Shown: piece after piece, positions 24,868-35,183 of the stretch
Layout: the number at the start of each line of letters is the position of its first letter
How positions within the stretch are numbered: the stretch's first letter is position 1
Assembly: GCA_959020715.1 (NCBI GenBank)
Contig: CAUESV010000005.1
Coordinates: 92,226 to 156,225, forward strand
Reading direction: 5' to 3'
Source: an uncultured Collinsella sp.
Lineage (GTDB): Bacteria; Actinomycetota; Coriobacteriia; Coriobacteriales; Coriobacteriaceae
Length of the DNA stretch: 64,000 nt
Notes under the pieces: model-generated
The model's database searches: none
What the model saw: only the letters and a program-made list of their open reading frames with translations
Told to the model about the DNA's origin: nothing
Program-made: the position numbers and the translations under genes

Positions 24868-25782
24868 GTGTCCGATCGTCCCAAGGCAATTGCTCCCAAG
24901 ACGCCAGTTTCCGCGGCGCCTGCGCGCAAGGCTGCCGCTGCGGGAGCGCCTGCAGCAAAGAATGGCACCGGTTCGTGGCTGGCGGGCTTTATTACCCGTG
25001 CCGCCGCCGGTATCGTCTACGCCGTCGTCTTTATCCTGTGCCTGGTTTTGGGTATCGTGCCCACGGCCATCTTTGTTTCCGTCATGAGCGGTCTGTGCTG
25101 CTATGAGTTTTTCCGTATGACAAGGCTCGATGGCAAGATGGCTAACGAGCGCATGGGTATCGCTGCCGCCGTGCTCTTTCCGCTGTCGGCGTTGGGCGAT
25201 TCGATGTTGCTGAATGCCCTGCTTTTTGCCCTAATGCTCGCTGTGGGCATTTGGTATGTCTGGTCGCCGCGTACCCGCATCTCCGATGTGGCCGTGACGC
25301 TCATGGGTCCCATCTACACTGGTTTTATGCTGTCGGCTATCGTGCTGCTGCGCGATGCCGTGCCCGGTTTTGCCGGCGCCCTGCTTTCGGTGGGCGTTTG
25401 CGCGTCCCTTTGGGTCTCCGATTCGTTTGCCTACATCGTGGGCAGTCGTATCGGCAAGCACAAGATGGTTCCCAAGATCTCACCCAAAAAGAGCTGGGAG
25501 GGGTTTGTCGGCGGCATCCTGGGCTCGGTTTTGATTTGGCTCATCCTGTGGGCGACGCACTTCTACAAGCTCAGCCTGCCCTATGCGCTGCTGTGCGGCG
25601 TGGTCGTGTCCATTTTGGGCGTTATCGGCGACCTCATCGAGTCGCGCATCAAGCGCGGTGTGGGCGTCAAGGATTCTGGTAACCTTATCCCGGGCCATGG
25701 CGGCATGCTCGACCGTAGCGACTCGCTTATCTTTGGCTGCATTACCGCGCAGCTGCTTTTGATGATCGGAGGCGTGCTGTAA
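24868..25782 (+). CDS. cdsA: Phosphatidate cytidylyltransferase
   Basis: CdsA makes CDP-diacylglycerol, the precursor of phospholipids, in the membrane. About 40 Ala/Lys/Pro-rich residues precede several hydrophobic segments; the family signature is GSRIGKHKMVPKISPKKSWEG, and KRGVGVKDSGNLIPGHGGMLDR carries the metal-binding Asp residues. GTG 24868 is two bases after uppS, with GAGGAGG upstream. The stop overlaps the dxr start (TAATG). Confidence 0.95.
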   Translation: MSDRPKAIAPKTPVSAAPARKAAAAGAPAAKNGTGSWLAGFITRAAAGIVYAVVFILCLVLGIVPTAIFVSVMSGLCCYEFFRMTRLDGKMANERMGIAAAVLFPLSALGDSMLLNALLFALMLAVGIWYVWSPRTRISDVAVTLMGPIYTGFMLSAIVLLRDAVPGFAGALLSVGVCASLWVSDSFAYIVGSRIGKHKMVPKISPKKSWEGFVGGILGSVLIWLILWATHFYKLSLPYALLCGVVVSILGVIGDLIESRIKRGVGVKDSGNLIPGHGGMLDRSDSLIFGCITAQLLLMIGGVL

Positions 25783-26969
25783 TGTCATTCCAGACGACGT
25801 ATGGCCCCGATGGACGCCTCCGTGTTGCCATCCTGGGTTGTACGGGGTCTATCGGCACCCAGGCACTCGATGTGTGCCGTCAGCATGCCGATCGACTACA
25901 GGTGACGGCGCTGTCCGCTAATTCCAGCACCTCGGAGCTCGTTGCCGCTGCCCGCGAGTTCTCGGTTTCGGCGGTTGCCGTGGCCGATGTCGCTCATGGC
26001 GATGACGCCGTGCTGCAGGAGTTGCCCGAGGGAACGAAGCTCGGCGTTGGCGCGCAAGCGGTTTGCGAGCTCGCACGTCGCGATGATGTCGACTGCGTGC
26101 TTGTCGCTATTGTGGGCGCCGCCGGTCTCGAGGCGAGCCATGCGGCCTTGACCTCGAATAAGCGTCTTGCCCTTGCCAACAAGGAGTCCCTCGTCGTCGG
26201 TGGCGACTTGCTTATGCCGTTGGCGCAACCGGGCCAGCTTATTCCAGTCGACTCTGAGCACTCCGCCATCTTCCAGTGCTATCTGGGGGAGAACCCGCGC
26301 GAGGCTCATTGTATTTGGCTCACCTGCTCGGGCGGTCCGTTCTTTGGCCGCACGCGCGGCGAGCTCGACCGCGTGACGCGTGCCGATGCCCTCGCACATC
26401 CCACATGGGCCATGGGTGCCAAGATCACCATCGACTCCGCCACCCTCATGAACAAGGGTCTGGAGCGCATTGAGGCCATGCATCTGTTCAACTGCGACCT
26501 CGATTTCATTAACGTGGTCGTGCAGCGTCAGTCCAAGATTCACTCTATGGTCGAGTTCGCCGACGGCTCTGTGATGGCGCATCTCGGTGCTTCCGACATG
26601 CGTATTCCCATCCAGTTCGCGTTCTCGTATCCCGAGCGTTGGGATACCCCGGCGCCTCGTATCGATTTTCGCGAGCTGGGACAGCTCACGTTTGATGCTG
26701 CCGACATGGATACCTTCCGCTGTCTGGCATTGGCCGAGCGTGCCGGCAAGACGGGTGGCACCATGCCGTGCGTGCTCAATGCCGCCAACGAGGTCGCCGT
26801 CGATGCCTTCCTGCACGATGGCTGCAGCTTTACCGATATCGATCGCATTGTGGAATCCTGCATGGATGCCCACGATATGCAGGCGGTCGATTCGTTTGAG
26901 CAGCTTCGCGACATCGATGCGTGGGCGCGTGAAAAAGCTGCGCAGGTGCTCGCCGCAACCCGTTCCTAA
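25782..26969 (+). CDS. dxr: 1-deoxy-D-xylulose 5-phosphate reductoisomerase
   Basis: Dxr makes methylerythritol phosphate, the committed step of the MEP isoprenoid pathway, using NADPH. The Rossmann motif GCTGSIGTQALDV is near residues 19-31, the metal and substrate site appears as NKESLVVGG and PVDSEHSAIFQ, and the loop SGGPFFG follows. 395 residues is normal. Together with ispG further down, it shows that this organism uses the MEP pathway and supplies uppS. Confidence 0.96.
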   Translation: MSFQTTYGPDGRLRVAILGCTGSIGTQALDVCRQHADRLQVTALSANSSTSELVAAAREFSVSAVAVADVAHGDDAVLQELPEGTKLGVGAQAVCELARRDDVDCVLVAIVGAAGLEASHAALTSNKRLALANKESLVVGGDLLMPLAQPGQLIPVDSEHSAIFQCYLGENPREAHCIWLTCSGGPFFGRTRGELDRVTRADALAHPTWAMGAKITIDSATLMNKGLERIEAMHLFNCDLDFINVVVQRQSKIHSMVEFADGSVMAHLGASDMRIPIQFAFSYPERWDTPAPRIDFRELGQLTFDAADMDTFRCLALAERAGKTGGTMPCVLNAANEVAVDAFLHDGCSFTDIDRIVESCMDAHDMQAVDSFEQLRDIDAWAREKAAQVLAATRS

Positions 26970-26994
26970 CCCATAAGGATTGCCTTTTCGTTTT

Positions 26995-28356
26995 ATGGAT
27001 ACTGTTCTGAGCGTTCTCTCATCGGTCTTTTGGGGCCTGCTGATGCTTTCCGTCCTCGTGTTTTTGCACGAGGGCGGCCACTTTTTGGCGGCGCGTGCCT
27101 GCGGCGTCCGTGTGACCGAGTTCTTTTTGGGCCTGCCGTGCCGCTTTGACATCCATTACACGTCGCGTCGCATTGGAACCAAGTTTGGCGTGACCCCGCT
27201 GCTGCTGGGTGGCTACGCTGCCATCTGCGGTATGGATCCGACCGATGTCTCGTGCGCCGATCGCGTGCTCGCGGCTATCTACCGTCATGGTCGCGTGACC
27301 GTGGCTGACCTTGCTGTCGAGCTCGAGCTTTCCGAGGAGGATGTGCTCGAGGCTTGTGCTCTGTTGCTGGGCTGGGGCTCCATCGCACCTTGGTATGAGG
27401 AAGGGGAGAAGCCCTCGCCGAGCTACTATCCCACCAAGTATCAGACGCTGCCGCGAGACGCGGCGGGTTACACCACCTTTGACGGCCGCCGTTTTGATCG
27501 CGAACATTCAACTGCCGAGGGCGATGTGTGGGAGCTGCCGTGCGGCGAGGCCGAGTTCCTTGCGCAAGAACGTTCGCACACCTATCTTGGCCAGGGCTTT
27601 CTCAAGCGTGCCTTTATGCTACTCGCAGGCATTATTGTCAATATCTTGACGGGTTTTTTGCTCCTTATGAGTATCTATTCCATTGCGGGTGTCACCGTAC
27701 CGATGGATACCAACGTGATCGGCCAGGTTGACGAGGGATCTATTGCCGCCAAGGCGGGAATCGAGGGCGGCGACGCGATCCTTTCGGTTGACGGAGTATC
27801 GTGCTCCACATGGATGGACGTTTACGATGCCATCGGCAAGGCCGCCGGTAAGGACAATATTGCTATTGAGTATGAGCGCGATGGCAAGCAGCGCTCGACC
27901 TCGGTCGCACTCAAAGAGGACGAACGTCTGGGCGTTTATGCCTCTACGCAGGTGGTTCGTTTGGACCCCATCACCTCAGCGCGCCTCTCCTTCTCCTATG
28001 TCGCGCAGACGGCGGAGGGCGTGCTGCGCCTGCTCCAACCGCAGCATACGATGGAGATTCTCGATCAGTCCTCCTCGATCGTAGGTATTAGCGTCATGTC
28101 CTCGCAAGCAGCTGCTGCCGGTCCTATCACGTTCTTGTCGTTTGCCGCGCTCATCTCGTTCTCGCTGGGCTTTATGAACTTGCTGCCTATCCCGCCGCTC
28201 GACGGCGGCAAGCTGCTTATTGAGATCATTCAAAAGATTGCTGGCCGCGAGCTGCCGCTCAAGGTCCAGACGATCGTGAGCTATGTGGGCGTCGCGCTCT
28301 TCGCATTGCTGTTTGTCTATATGCTTCGTTCCGACATCCTTCGATTCATTCTGTAG
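26995..28356 (+). CDS. rseP: RseP-type site-2 zinc metalloprotease with an inserted segment
   Basis: This is an intramembrane protease of family M50. The zinc motif HEGGH is at residues 25-29 of a first membrane segment, a PDZ domain spans about 238-320, and the second metal motif NLLPIPPLDGGK is near the C-terminus. Unusually, after LGGYAAICGMDP (about 71-82) there are some 120 residues before the next membrane segment (about 206-228); residues 86-132 look like a winged helix. The start is uncertain: ATG 26995 has AAGGA 15 bases upstream, while a TTG at 26980 would directly abut that sequence. 453 residues. Confidence 0.88.
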   Translation: MDTVLSVLSSVFWGLLMLSVLVFLHEGGHFLAARACGVRVTEFFLGLPCRFDIHYTSRRIGTKFGVTPLLLGGYAAICGMDPTDVSCADRVLAAIYRHGRVTVADLAVELELSEEDVLEACALLLGWGSIAPWYEEGEKPSPSYYPTKYQTLPRDAAGYTTFDGRRFDREHSTAEGDVWELPCGEAEFLAQERSHTYLGQGFLKRAFMLLAGIIVNILTGFLLLMSIYSIAGVTVPMDTNVIGQVDEGSIAAKAGIEGGDAILSVDGVSCSTWMDVYDAIGKAAGKDNIAIEYERDGKQRSTSVALKEDERLGVYASTQVVRLDPITSARLSFSYVAQTAEGVLRLLQPQHTMEILDQSSSIVGISVMSSQAAAAGPITFLSFAALISFSLGFMNLLPIPPLDGGKLLIEIIQKIAGRELPLKVQTIVSYVGVALFALLFVYMLRSDILRFIL

Positions 28357-28369
28357 GGGAGTGTTTGGA

Positions 28370-29452
28370 TTGTCTCTATCCCATTCTTTGCCGCGCGAGC
28401 TGACGCGCCCCGTGCATGTGGGCGGCGTTCAGATCGGCGGCGGCGCGCCGGTCGTGGTCCAGTCTATGACCTGCACCGATACCGTCGATGCTCAGGCAAC
28501 GCTTGGGCAGGTTCGCGCGTTGGCGCAGGCGGGCTGCGATATCGTGCGCGTGAGTGTACCCACCGAGGCCGCGCTCGAGGGCTTTCGTACCATCTGTGCT
28601 GAGTCCCCGGTGCCGATCGTTGCCGATATTCACTTTAACCATAAGCTCGCCATCGGCGCCGTCGAGGCTGGTGCCGCCAAGCTGCGCATCAATCCCGGCA
28701 ATATCGGCGATTGGGCCAAGGTTGACGCGGTGATCGATGCTGCTGGTGCCGCGGGCTGTGCGATTCGTATCGGCGTCAACGCCGGTTCGCTTGAGCAGGA
28801 TATCGCCGAGCGCGACGACCTCACGCAGCCCGAAAAGCTCTTGATGTCGAGCGAGCGTTTCGTCAAGCACTTTGAGGACCGCGGATTTACGAACATTGTG
28901 CTTTCGGCTAAGGCCCATAGCGTGCAAACGACGCTCGATACCTATCGAGCCCTGTCGCGTGAGATTCCCCACGTTCCGCTTCACCTGGGCGTAACCGAGG
29001 CGGGTACCAAACTCCAGGGCACCATCAAGAGCTCGGTGGGCCTTGGAATCCTGCTGTCTGAGGGCATCGGTGACACTATGCGCGTCTCGCTCACGGCCGA
29101 TCCGGTTGAGGAGCCGCCGGTCGCCTGGGGAATTCTACAGTCGCTGGGCCTGCGTCGCCGTGGTCCCGAGATTGTCTCGTGCCCCACGTGCGCCCGCTGC
29201 CAGGTTAACCTCATTCCCATCGCCGAGGAGGTCACCGAGCGGCTTAAGAACTATTCCGCGCCGCTTTCGATTGCCGTGATGGGATGTGCGGTCAACGGCC
29301 CCGGAGAAGCATCTGACGCCGACCTGGGTGTTGCCTGCGGGCGTGGTCAGGGCCTGCTCTTTTCGCATGGCCAGATCATTGGTAAAGTAGCTGAGGATCA
29401 AATTGTCGACGCGCTGATGGCCGAGGTCGACAAACTTATTGAGGAGAAGTAA
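28370..29452 (+). CDS. ispG: 4-hydroxy-3-methylbut-2-enyl diphosphate synthase (flavodoxin)
   Basis: IspG is a 4Fe-4S enzyme that performs the next-to-last step of the MEP pathway. VGGVQIGGGAPVVVQSMT opens the TIM-barrel; the cluster cysteines are in SCPTCARCQ and GCAVNGPGEA near the C-terminus. I chose the TTG at 28370, seven bases after AGGGGAG, giving 360 residues, the usual length. It lies between rseP and proS. Confidence 0.95.
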   Translation: MSLSHSLPRELTRPVHVGGVQIGGGAPVVVQSMTCTDTVDAQATLGQVRALAQAGCDIVRVSVPTEAALEGFRTICAESPVPIVADIHFNHKLAIGAVEAGAAKLRINPGNIGDWAKVDAVIDAAGAAGCAIRIGVNAGSLEQDIAERDDLTQPEKLLMSSERFVKHFEDRGFTNIVLSAKAHSVQTTLDTYRALSREIPHVPLHLGVTEAGTKLQGTIKSSVGLGILLSEGIGDTMRVSLTADPVEEPPVAWGILQSLGLRRRGPEIVSCPTCARCQVNLIPIAEEVTERLKNYSAPLSIAVMGCAVNGPGEASDADLGVACGRGQGLLFSHGQIIGKVAEDQIVDALMAEVDKLIEEK

Positions 29453-31174
<1,722 letters not shown>

Positions 31175-31204
31175 TCGACGATTTTGCTTGTAGCTCGATA
31201 TACG

Positions 31205-31254
31205 GGACGGCCCGCATTTCTCCAGATCGGGGAGATATGGGGCCGTCCTTTTAT
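31205..31254 (+). terminator. Terminator after proS
   Basis: GGACGGCCC (31205-31213) pairs with GGGCCGTCC (31240-31248), with further pairing of TCTCC and GGAGA inside the loop, followed by TTTTATC. Confidence 0.85.
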
Positions 31255-31282
31255 CTTGTAGCATCCTCAATATCTAAAAGGA

Positions 31283-31314
31283 AAACCCCACAGCCCATGT
31301 GAGCTGTGGGGTTT
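31283..31314 (-). terminator. Convergent terminator for the kinase-like gene
   Basis: A perfect 11-bp stem, AAACCCCACAG (31283-31293) with CTGTGGGGTTT (31304-31314). Read leftwards it is followed by a T-rich run (TTCCTTTTAG), so it ends transcription of the minus-strand gene at 31350-32114; it may also act on rightward transcripts. Confidence 0.75.
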
Positions 31315-31349
31315 CTTGTGCCTCCGATGCGAAATAAATCGCTCAGATA

Positions 31350-32114
31350 TTACTGATAATCGACGACGTCGATCCAGTTCTTCAGGAACTCATCGTTCAC
31401 GTTGCGCTTACGAGCGAGCTCGGAAGCGGCGACGATGCTCGTCCACTGACGCACGACCTGCATGGGCATGTCGGCGCGGTCGCAGTAGAGCTCCAGGTAG
31501 GCCTCGGCCTGGTCCTTGCTGTTGAGGGCAAAGAGCAGGTAGGTGGTGGCAACGTCGGCAGCAGGGGAGCCCTGGGTGGCGTGTGCCCAGTCGCACACAT
31601 AGAGCTGGCCGTCGTCGCCGACGATGACGTTAGAGGGGTTGAAGTCGCCGTGGCAGACCTTGAACTCCTTGGTCATGCCGTCCAGACGCTCCTGAAGGTT
31701 GTAGCGCGTGGTGGCATTGAGCTGATCAAGGCTGTCGATCATGCGGGCGAACTTGTCGCGCTGACGGTTGAGCAGCGGGGAGGTGTAGCCGTGGATCTCG
31801 ATCTGGAGGTCGACGAACATCTCGAGGTACTCACCAAAGCGCTGGGGCTCGGCAGTCATCTTCTCGGCAAGGGTGGTGCCCGGAACCTTCTCGGTCACGA
31901 GCGCCCAGCCGTTGGCGTTCTCGAGCTGGGAAACCTCGAGAGCCTTGGGGCTGCGGATGCCGCACTCATTGATGCGGGCAAGATTCAAAGCCTCGTTGAA
32001 CACGTCGGAGACAGGCTTGGTCTCGTTAAAGACCTTGACGATCTTGTCGCCCAGGTCGTAAACGACCTTGTTGCCACGGCGGACGAGCTCGGTCTTGGAA
32101 TCGGGTAGCAGCAT
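31350..32114 (-). CDS. Aminoglycoside phosphotransferase/choline kinase-like protein
   Basis: This 254-residue protein has the kinase fold of the APH/choline-kinase group. The catalytic loop CHGDFNPSNVIV (near residues 154-165) and the metal site VCDWAHATQGSPAADVAT (near 173-190) are intact. The N-lobe is short, with VVYDLGDKIVKVF as the likely ATP-binding strands. The substrate is unknown; the place just downstream of adhE on the same strand suggests metabolism rather than drug resistance. GAAAGGATG precedes the ATG. Confidence 0.8.
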   Translation of the reverse strand: MLLPDSKTELVRRGNKVVYDLGDKIVKVFNETKPVSDVFNEALNLARINECGIRSPKALEVSQLENANGWALVTEKVPGTTLAEKMTAEPQRFGEYLEMFVDLQIEIHGYTSPLLNRQRDKFARMIDSLDQLNATTRYNLQERLDGMTKEFKVCHGDFNPSNVIVGDDGQLYVCDWAHATQGSPAADVATTYLLFALNSKDQAEAYLELYCDRADMPMQVVRQWTSIVAASELARKRNVNDEFLKNWIDVVDYQ

Positions 32115-32146
32115 GGTTGCATCCTTTCAACGATGCGATAGAAGCG

Positions 32147-32185
32147 ACGGCGGGGGTGTGTGAAACACCCGTGCACCCCCGCCGT
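32147..32185 (-). repeat. Strong hairpin between adhE and the kinase-like gene
   Basis: ACGGCGGGGGTG (32147-32158) and CACCCCCGCCGT (32174-32185) form a perfect 12-bp stem. In the direction of adhE transcription no T-run follows, so it may be an mRNA-stabilising or partial-termination structure that sets the downstream gene at a lower level. Confidence 0.6.
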
Positions 32186-32202
32186 TAAAAACCGTGCTAA
32201 AA

Positions 32203-34851
32203 CTAGCAGACGGCGTAGTCCTGGGGCTCGCGGCCGTAGTAGGCGTCCAGGTAGAGCTCCTTGATCTCGCTCATGAGCGGGTAGCGCGGGTTAGCGCCGG
32301 TGCACTGGTCGTTGAATGCCTGCTCGGTCATCTCGTCGAGGGTGTCGAGGAAGTACTGCTCGTCAACACCGTAGTCGGCGATGGTCTTCTTGACGCCGAT
32401 GAAGTCCTTGAGCTCCTCGAGCTTCGTGATGAAGTTCTCGAAGACCTCCTTGTCGTCCTTGCCCTCGATGCCGCAGTACTTGGCCATCTCGGCGTAGTTG
32501 TGCAGCGCGTTGGGGTAAGGATACTGGGAGAAGGTACCCATCTTGACGGGAGCCTCGGCGGCGTTGTAGCGCATGACGCGGGTCAGGATGACGGCGTTTG
32601 CGAGGCCGTGGGGCAGGTGATGGAAAGCGCCGAGCTTGTGGGCCATGGAGTGGTTGAGGCCCAGGAAGGCGTTGGCGAAGGCCATACCGGCCATGCAGGA
32701 GGCGTTGTGCATCTCCTCGCGGGCATGCGGGTCCTTGGCGCCGTTCGTGAAGCTGGAGGGCAGGTTCTCGAAGACGAGCTTAGCAGCGCGCTCGGAGAGG
32801 CCCTTGGTGTAGTCGGAAGCCATGATGGAGACGTAGGACTCGATGGCGTGGGTCATGACGTCGATGCCGGAGGCAGCGGTCAGGCCGCGCGGGGCGGTCA
32901 TGCAGTTGTCGGCGTCGACGATAGCCATGTTGGGGAGCAGCGCGTAGTCGGCGAGCGGCCACTTGATGCCGGTCTCCTTGTCGGTGATGATGGCGAACGG
33001 TGTGCACTCGGAGCCGGTACCCGAGGAGGTCGGGACGGCGACGAAGTAGGCCTTCTTGCCCATCTCGGGGAAGGTGAAGATACGCTTGCGGATGTCCATG
33101 AAGTCCATGGCCATGTCCTCAAACTTGCACTCGGGGTGCTCGTACATCATCCACATGATCTTGCCGGCGTCCATAGCGGAGCCACCGCCGACGGCGATGA
33201 TGACGTCCGGCTCAAAGAGAGCCATCTGCTTGGCGCCGCGACGTGCGCACTGCAGCGACGGATCGGGCTCGACGTCGTAGAAGCAGTCGTGGGCGATGCC
33301 CATCTCGTCGAGCTTGGCCTCGATGGCGCGGGTGTTGCCATTCTTGAAAAGGAACTGGTCGGTGACGATGAAGGCACGCTTCTTGCCCATGACGTTGCCC
33401 AGCTCGTCGAGGGCGACGGGCGTGGAACCCTTCTTGAAGTAGACCTTCTCGGGAGCGCGGAACCACAGCATGTTCTCACGGCGCTCGGCCACAGTCTTAA
33501 CGTTGATCAAGTGCTTCACCCCAACGTTCTCGGAGACGGAGTTGCCGCCCCAGGAGCCGCAGCCCAGGGTCAGAGACGGCTTCATGCCAAAGTTGTACAG
33601 GTCACCGATGCCGCCGTGCGAGGACGGGGTGTTGATGACGATACGGCAGGCCTTCATGACGTGCTCGAACAGGCTGATCTTCTCGGCCTGGGCGGGGTGC
33701 ACGTACAGAGAGGCGGTGTGGCCCGGGCCACCGGCGAGCACCAGGTGCTCGGCCTTGTCGACGGCCTCCTGGAAGTCCTTGGCGTGATACATGGCCAGGA
33801 CCGGGGAGAGCTTCTCGTGGGAGAACTCCTCCTTGGCGGGGTCGGTGGAGGTGACCTCGGCGATCAGGATCTTGGTCTTGGCAGGAACCTCGATGCCGGC
33901 GAGCTCGGCGATCTTGGCGGCAGCCATGCCGGGGATGCGGTGATCGAGGGCACCGTTCTTGAACATGGCGGCACGCAGGGCCTCCATCTCGGCACCCTGC
34001 TTGACGAAGTAGCAGCCGCGCTTCTGGAACTCGGCCTTAACCTGGTCATAGATGGTGTCGATGACGGTCACGGACTGCTCGGAAGCGCAGATCATGCCGT
34101 TGTCGAAGGTCTTGGAGTGGATGATGGAGTTGACGGCGAGCAGCACGTCGGCGGTGTCGTCGATGACGACCGGGGTGTTACCGGCGCCAACGCCCAGGGC
34201 GGGCTTGCCCGAGGAGTAGGCGGCCTTGACCATGCCCGGGCCACCGGTGGCGAGGATGATGTCGACGTCGCGCATGACCATGTTGGTCAGCTCGATGGAG
34301 GGGACATCGACCCAGCCGATGATGCCCTCGGGGGCGCCGGCCTTGACGGCGGCGTCAAGCACGAGCTTGGCGGCGGCGATGGTGCACTTGGCGGCTGCCG
34401 GGTGCGGGGAGATGATGATGGCGTTGCGGGTCTTCAGGCTGATCAGCGTCTTGAAGATCGCGGTGGAGGTGGGGTTGGTCGTCGGGATGACGGCGCCCAC
34501 GATGCCGATGGGCTCGGCGATCTTGGTGATGCCGTAAGCCTCGTCGCGCTCCAGGACACCACAGGTCTTGGTGTTCTTGTAAGCGTTGTAGATGTACTCT
34601 GCGGCGTAGTGGTTCTTGATGACCTTGTCCTCAAGAACGCCGCGGCCGGTCTCCTCGATGGCCATCTTCGCCAACGGGATACGAGCCTTGTTGGCGGCCA
34701 TGGCGGCCTCATAGAAGATCTTGTCGACCTGCTCCTGCGTGTACGTAGCAAAAAGCGCCTGGGCCTCTCGCATCTGAGCGAGCTTAGCCTCAAGCGCCTC
34801 TACGTTGTCCACAATTGCGGGAGTAGTGTTTTCCGGTGACTTTTTCACCAT
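32203..34851 (-). CDS. adhE: Bifunctional acetaldehyde-CoA/alcohol dehydrogenase
   Basis: AdhE reduces acetyl-CoA to acetaldehyde and then ethanol with NADH, regenerating NAD in fermentation; the family forms long spirosomes. The N-terminal aldehyde dehydrogenase half (to about residue 440) has the catalytic Cys in NGMICASEQS. The C-terminal iron-dependent alcohol dehydrogenase half has GGGSAMDAGK, and histidine ligands in HAIESYVS, GLNHSMAHKLGAFHHLPHG. 882 residues is normal. AAGGAGA precedes the ATG. The codon use is highly biased, as expected for an abundant enzyme. Confidence 0.97.
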   Translation of the reverse strand: MVKKSPENTTPAIVDNVEALEAKLAQMREAQALFATYTQEQVDKIFYEAAMAANKARIPLAKMAIEETGRGVLEDKVIKNHYAAEYIYNAYKNTKTCGVLERDEAYGITKIAEPIGIVGAVIPTTNPTSTAIFKTLISLKTRNAIIISPHPAAAKCTIAAAKLVLDAAVKAGAPEGIIGWVDVPSIELTNMVMRDVDIILATGGPGMVKAAYSSGKPALGVGAGNTPVVIDDTADVLLAVNSIIHSKTFDNGMICASEQSVTVIDTIYDQVKAEFQKRGCYFVKQGAEMEALRAAMFKNGALDHRIPGMAAAKIAELAGIEVPAKTKILIAEVTSTDPAKEEFSHEKLSPVLAMYHAKDFQEAVDKAEHLVLAGGPGHTASLYVHPAQAEKISLFEHVMKACRIVINTPSSHGGIGDLYNFGMKPSLTLGCGSWGGNSVSENVGVKHLINVKTVAERRENMLWFRAPEKVYFKKGSTPVALDELGNVMGKKRAFIVTDQFLFKNGNTRAIEAKLDEMGIAHDCFYDVEPDPSLQCARRGAKQMALFEPDVIIAVGGGSAMDAGKIMWMMYEHPECKFEDMAMDFMDIRKRIFTFPEMGKKAYFVAVPTSSGTGSECTPFAIITDKETGIKWPLADYALLPNMAIVDADNCMTAPRGLTAASGIDVMTHAIESYVSIMASDYTKGLSERAAKLVFENLPSSFTNGAKDPHAREEMHNASCMAGMAFANAFLGLNHSMAHKLGAFHHLPHGLANAVILTRVMRYNAAEAPVKMGTFSQYPYPNALHNYAEMAKYCGIEGKDDKEVFENFITKLEELKDFIGVKKTIADYGVDEQYFLDTLDEMTEQAFNDQCTGANPRYPLMSEIKELYLDAYYGREPQDYAVC

Positions 34852-34891
34852 TTGTGTCTCCTTGCGATCGGAGATTTACCCTACGCCTTGC

Positions 34892-34900
34892 ATGATAGCA
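34892..34900 (-). promoter_or_regulatory. adhE extended -10 promoter
   Basis: Read on the minus strand, TGCTATCAT occupies 34900-34892, identical to the extended -10 of the rpsB promoter. Transcription would begin near 34885, 34 nt before the start codon. No good -35 box is present. I looked for a Rex operator (TTGTTAA-N4-TTAACAA type) and found none. Confidence 0.6.
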
Positions 34901-34945
34901 AGAAATTATTCGGCGAACGGTAAGATTCCTGTAAAAGGCACACTA

Positions 34946-34981
34946 AAACGCTTCAACCAAATGAAACGATTCAACTAAAAT
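34946..34981. repeat. 18-bp tandem repeat upstream of adhE
   Basis: AAACGCTTCAACCAAATG (34946-34963) is followed directly by AAACGATTCAACTAAAAT (34964-34981), 14 of 18 bases identical. It lies about 60-95 bp upstream of the predicted adhE transcript start, a typical activator position. Apart from this, the repeats and the promoter, the gap 34852-35183 holds no gene. Confidence 0.6.
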
Positions 34982-35004
34982 TTTCTGCCTGCTGTACCGC
35001 CCCG

Positions 35005-35053
35005 CTCATTGGGGACAGGCTTACATGAGTGCTTTCACTCATTGGGGACAGAC
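35005..35053 (+). repeat. Left end repeat of the RAYT element
   Basis: Two copies of CTCATTGGGGACAG start at 35005 and 35038. Between them ATGAGTG (35025-35031) and CACTCAT (35036-35042) form a 7-bp hairpin with a CTTT loop. A fragment, CTCATTGG, recurs at 35094-35101. Confidence 0.75.
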
Positions 35054-35183
35054 ATCGTTTTGCCATTTTGCCGTTCTGGACCTGTTTTTGCCGCTCATTG
35101 GATATAAATAGGTCACAGGCTCAGCATTTCGCGTTGCTTCTCTCCTTTTAGGTGTTGCCTGTACAGCTTTGAAAGGAGAGATT

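Noticed and set aside
31350..32114. Antibiotic resistance by an aminoglycoside phosphotransferase
   Set aside because: Only the fold is shared; the gene has normal codon use and a metabolic neighbour, and no resistance-type subfamily is recognisable.
32194..34839. An 881-codon open frame on the plus strand opposite adhE
   Set aside because: Same cause as above: low-complexity Gly/Val/Leu/Asp-rich translation that mirrors the adhE codon bias; no ribosome binding site.
34852..35004. A Rex redox-sensor operator before adhE
   Set aside because: No TTGTTAA-N4-TTAACAA-like palindrome was found; only the 18-bp direct repeat is present.
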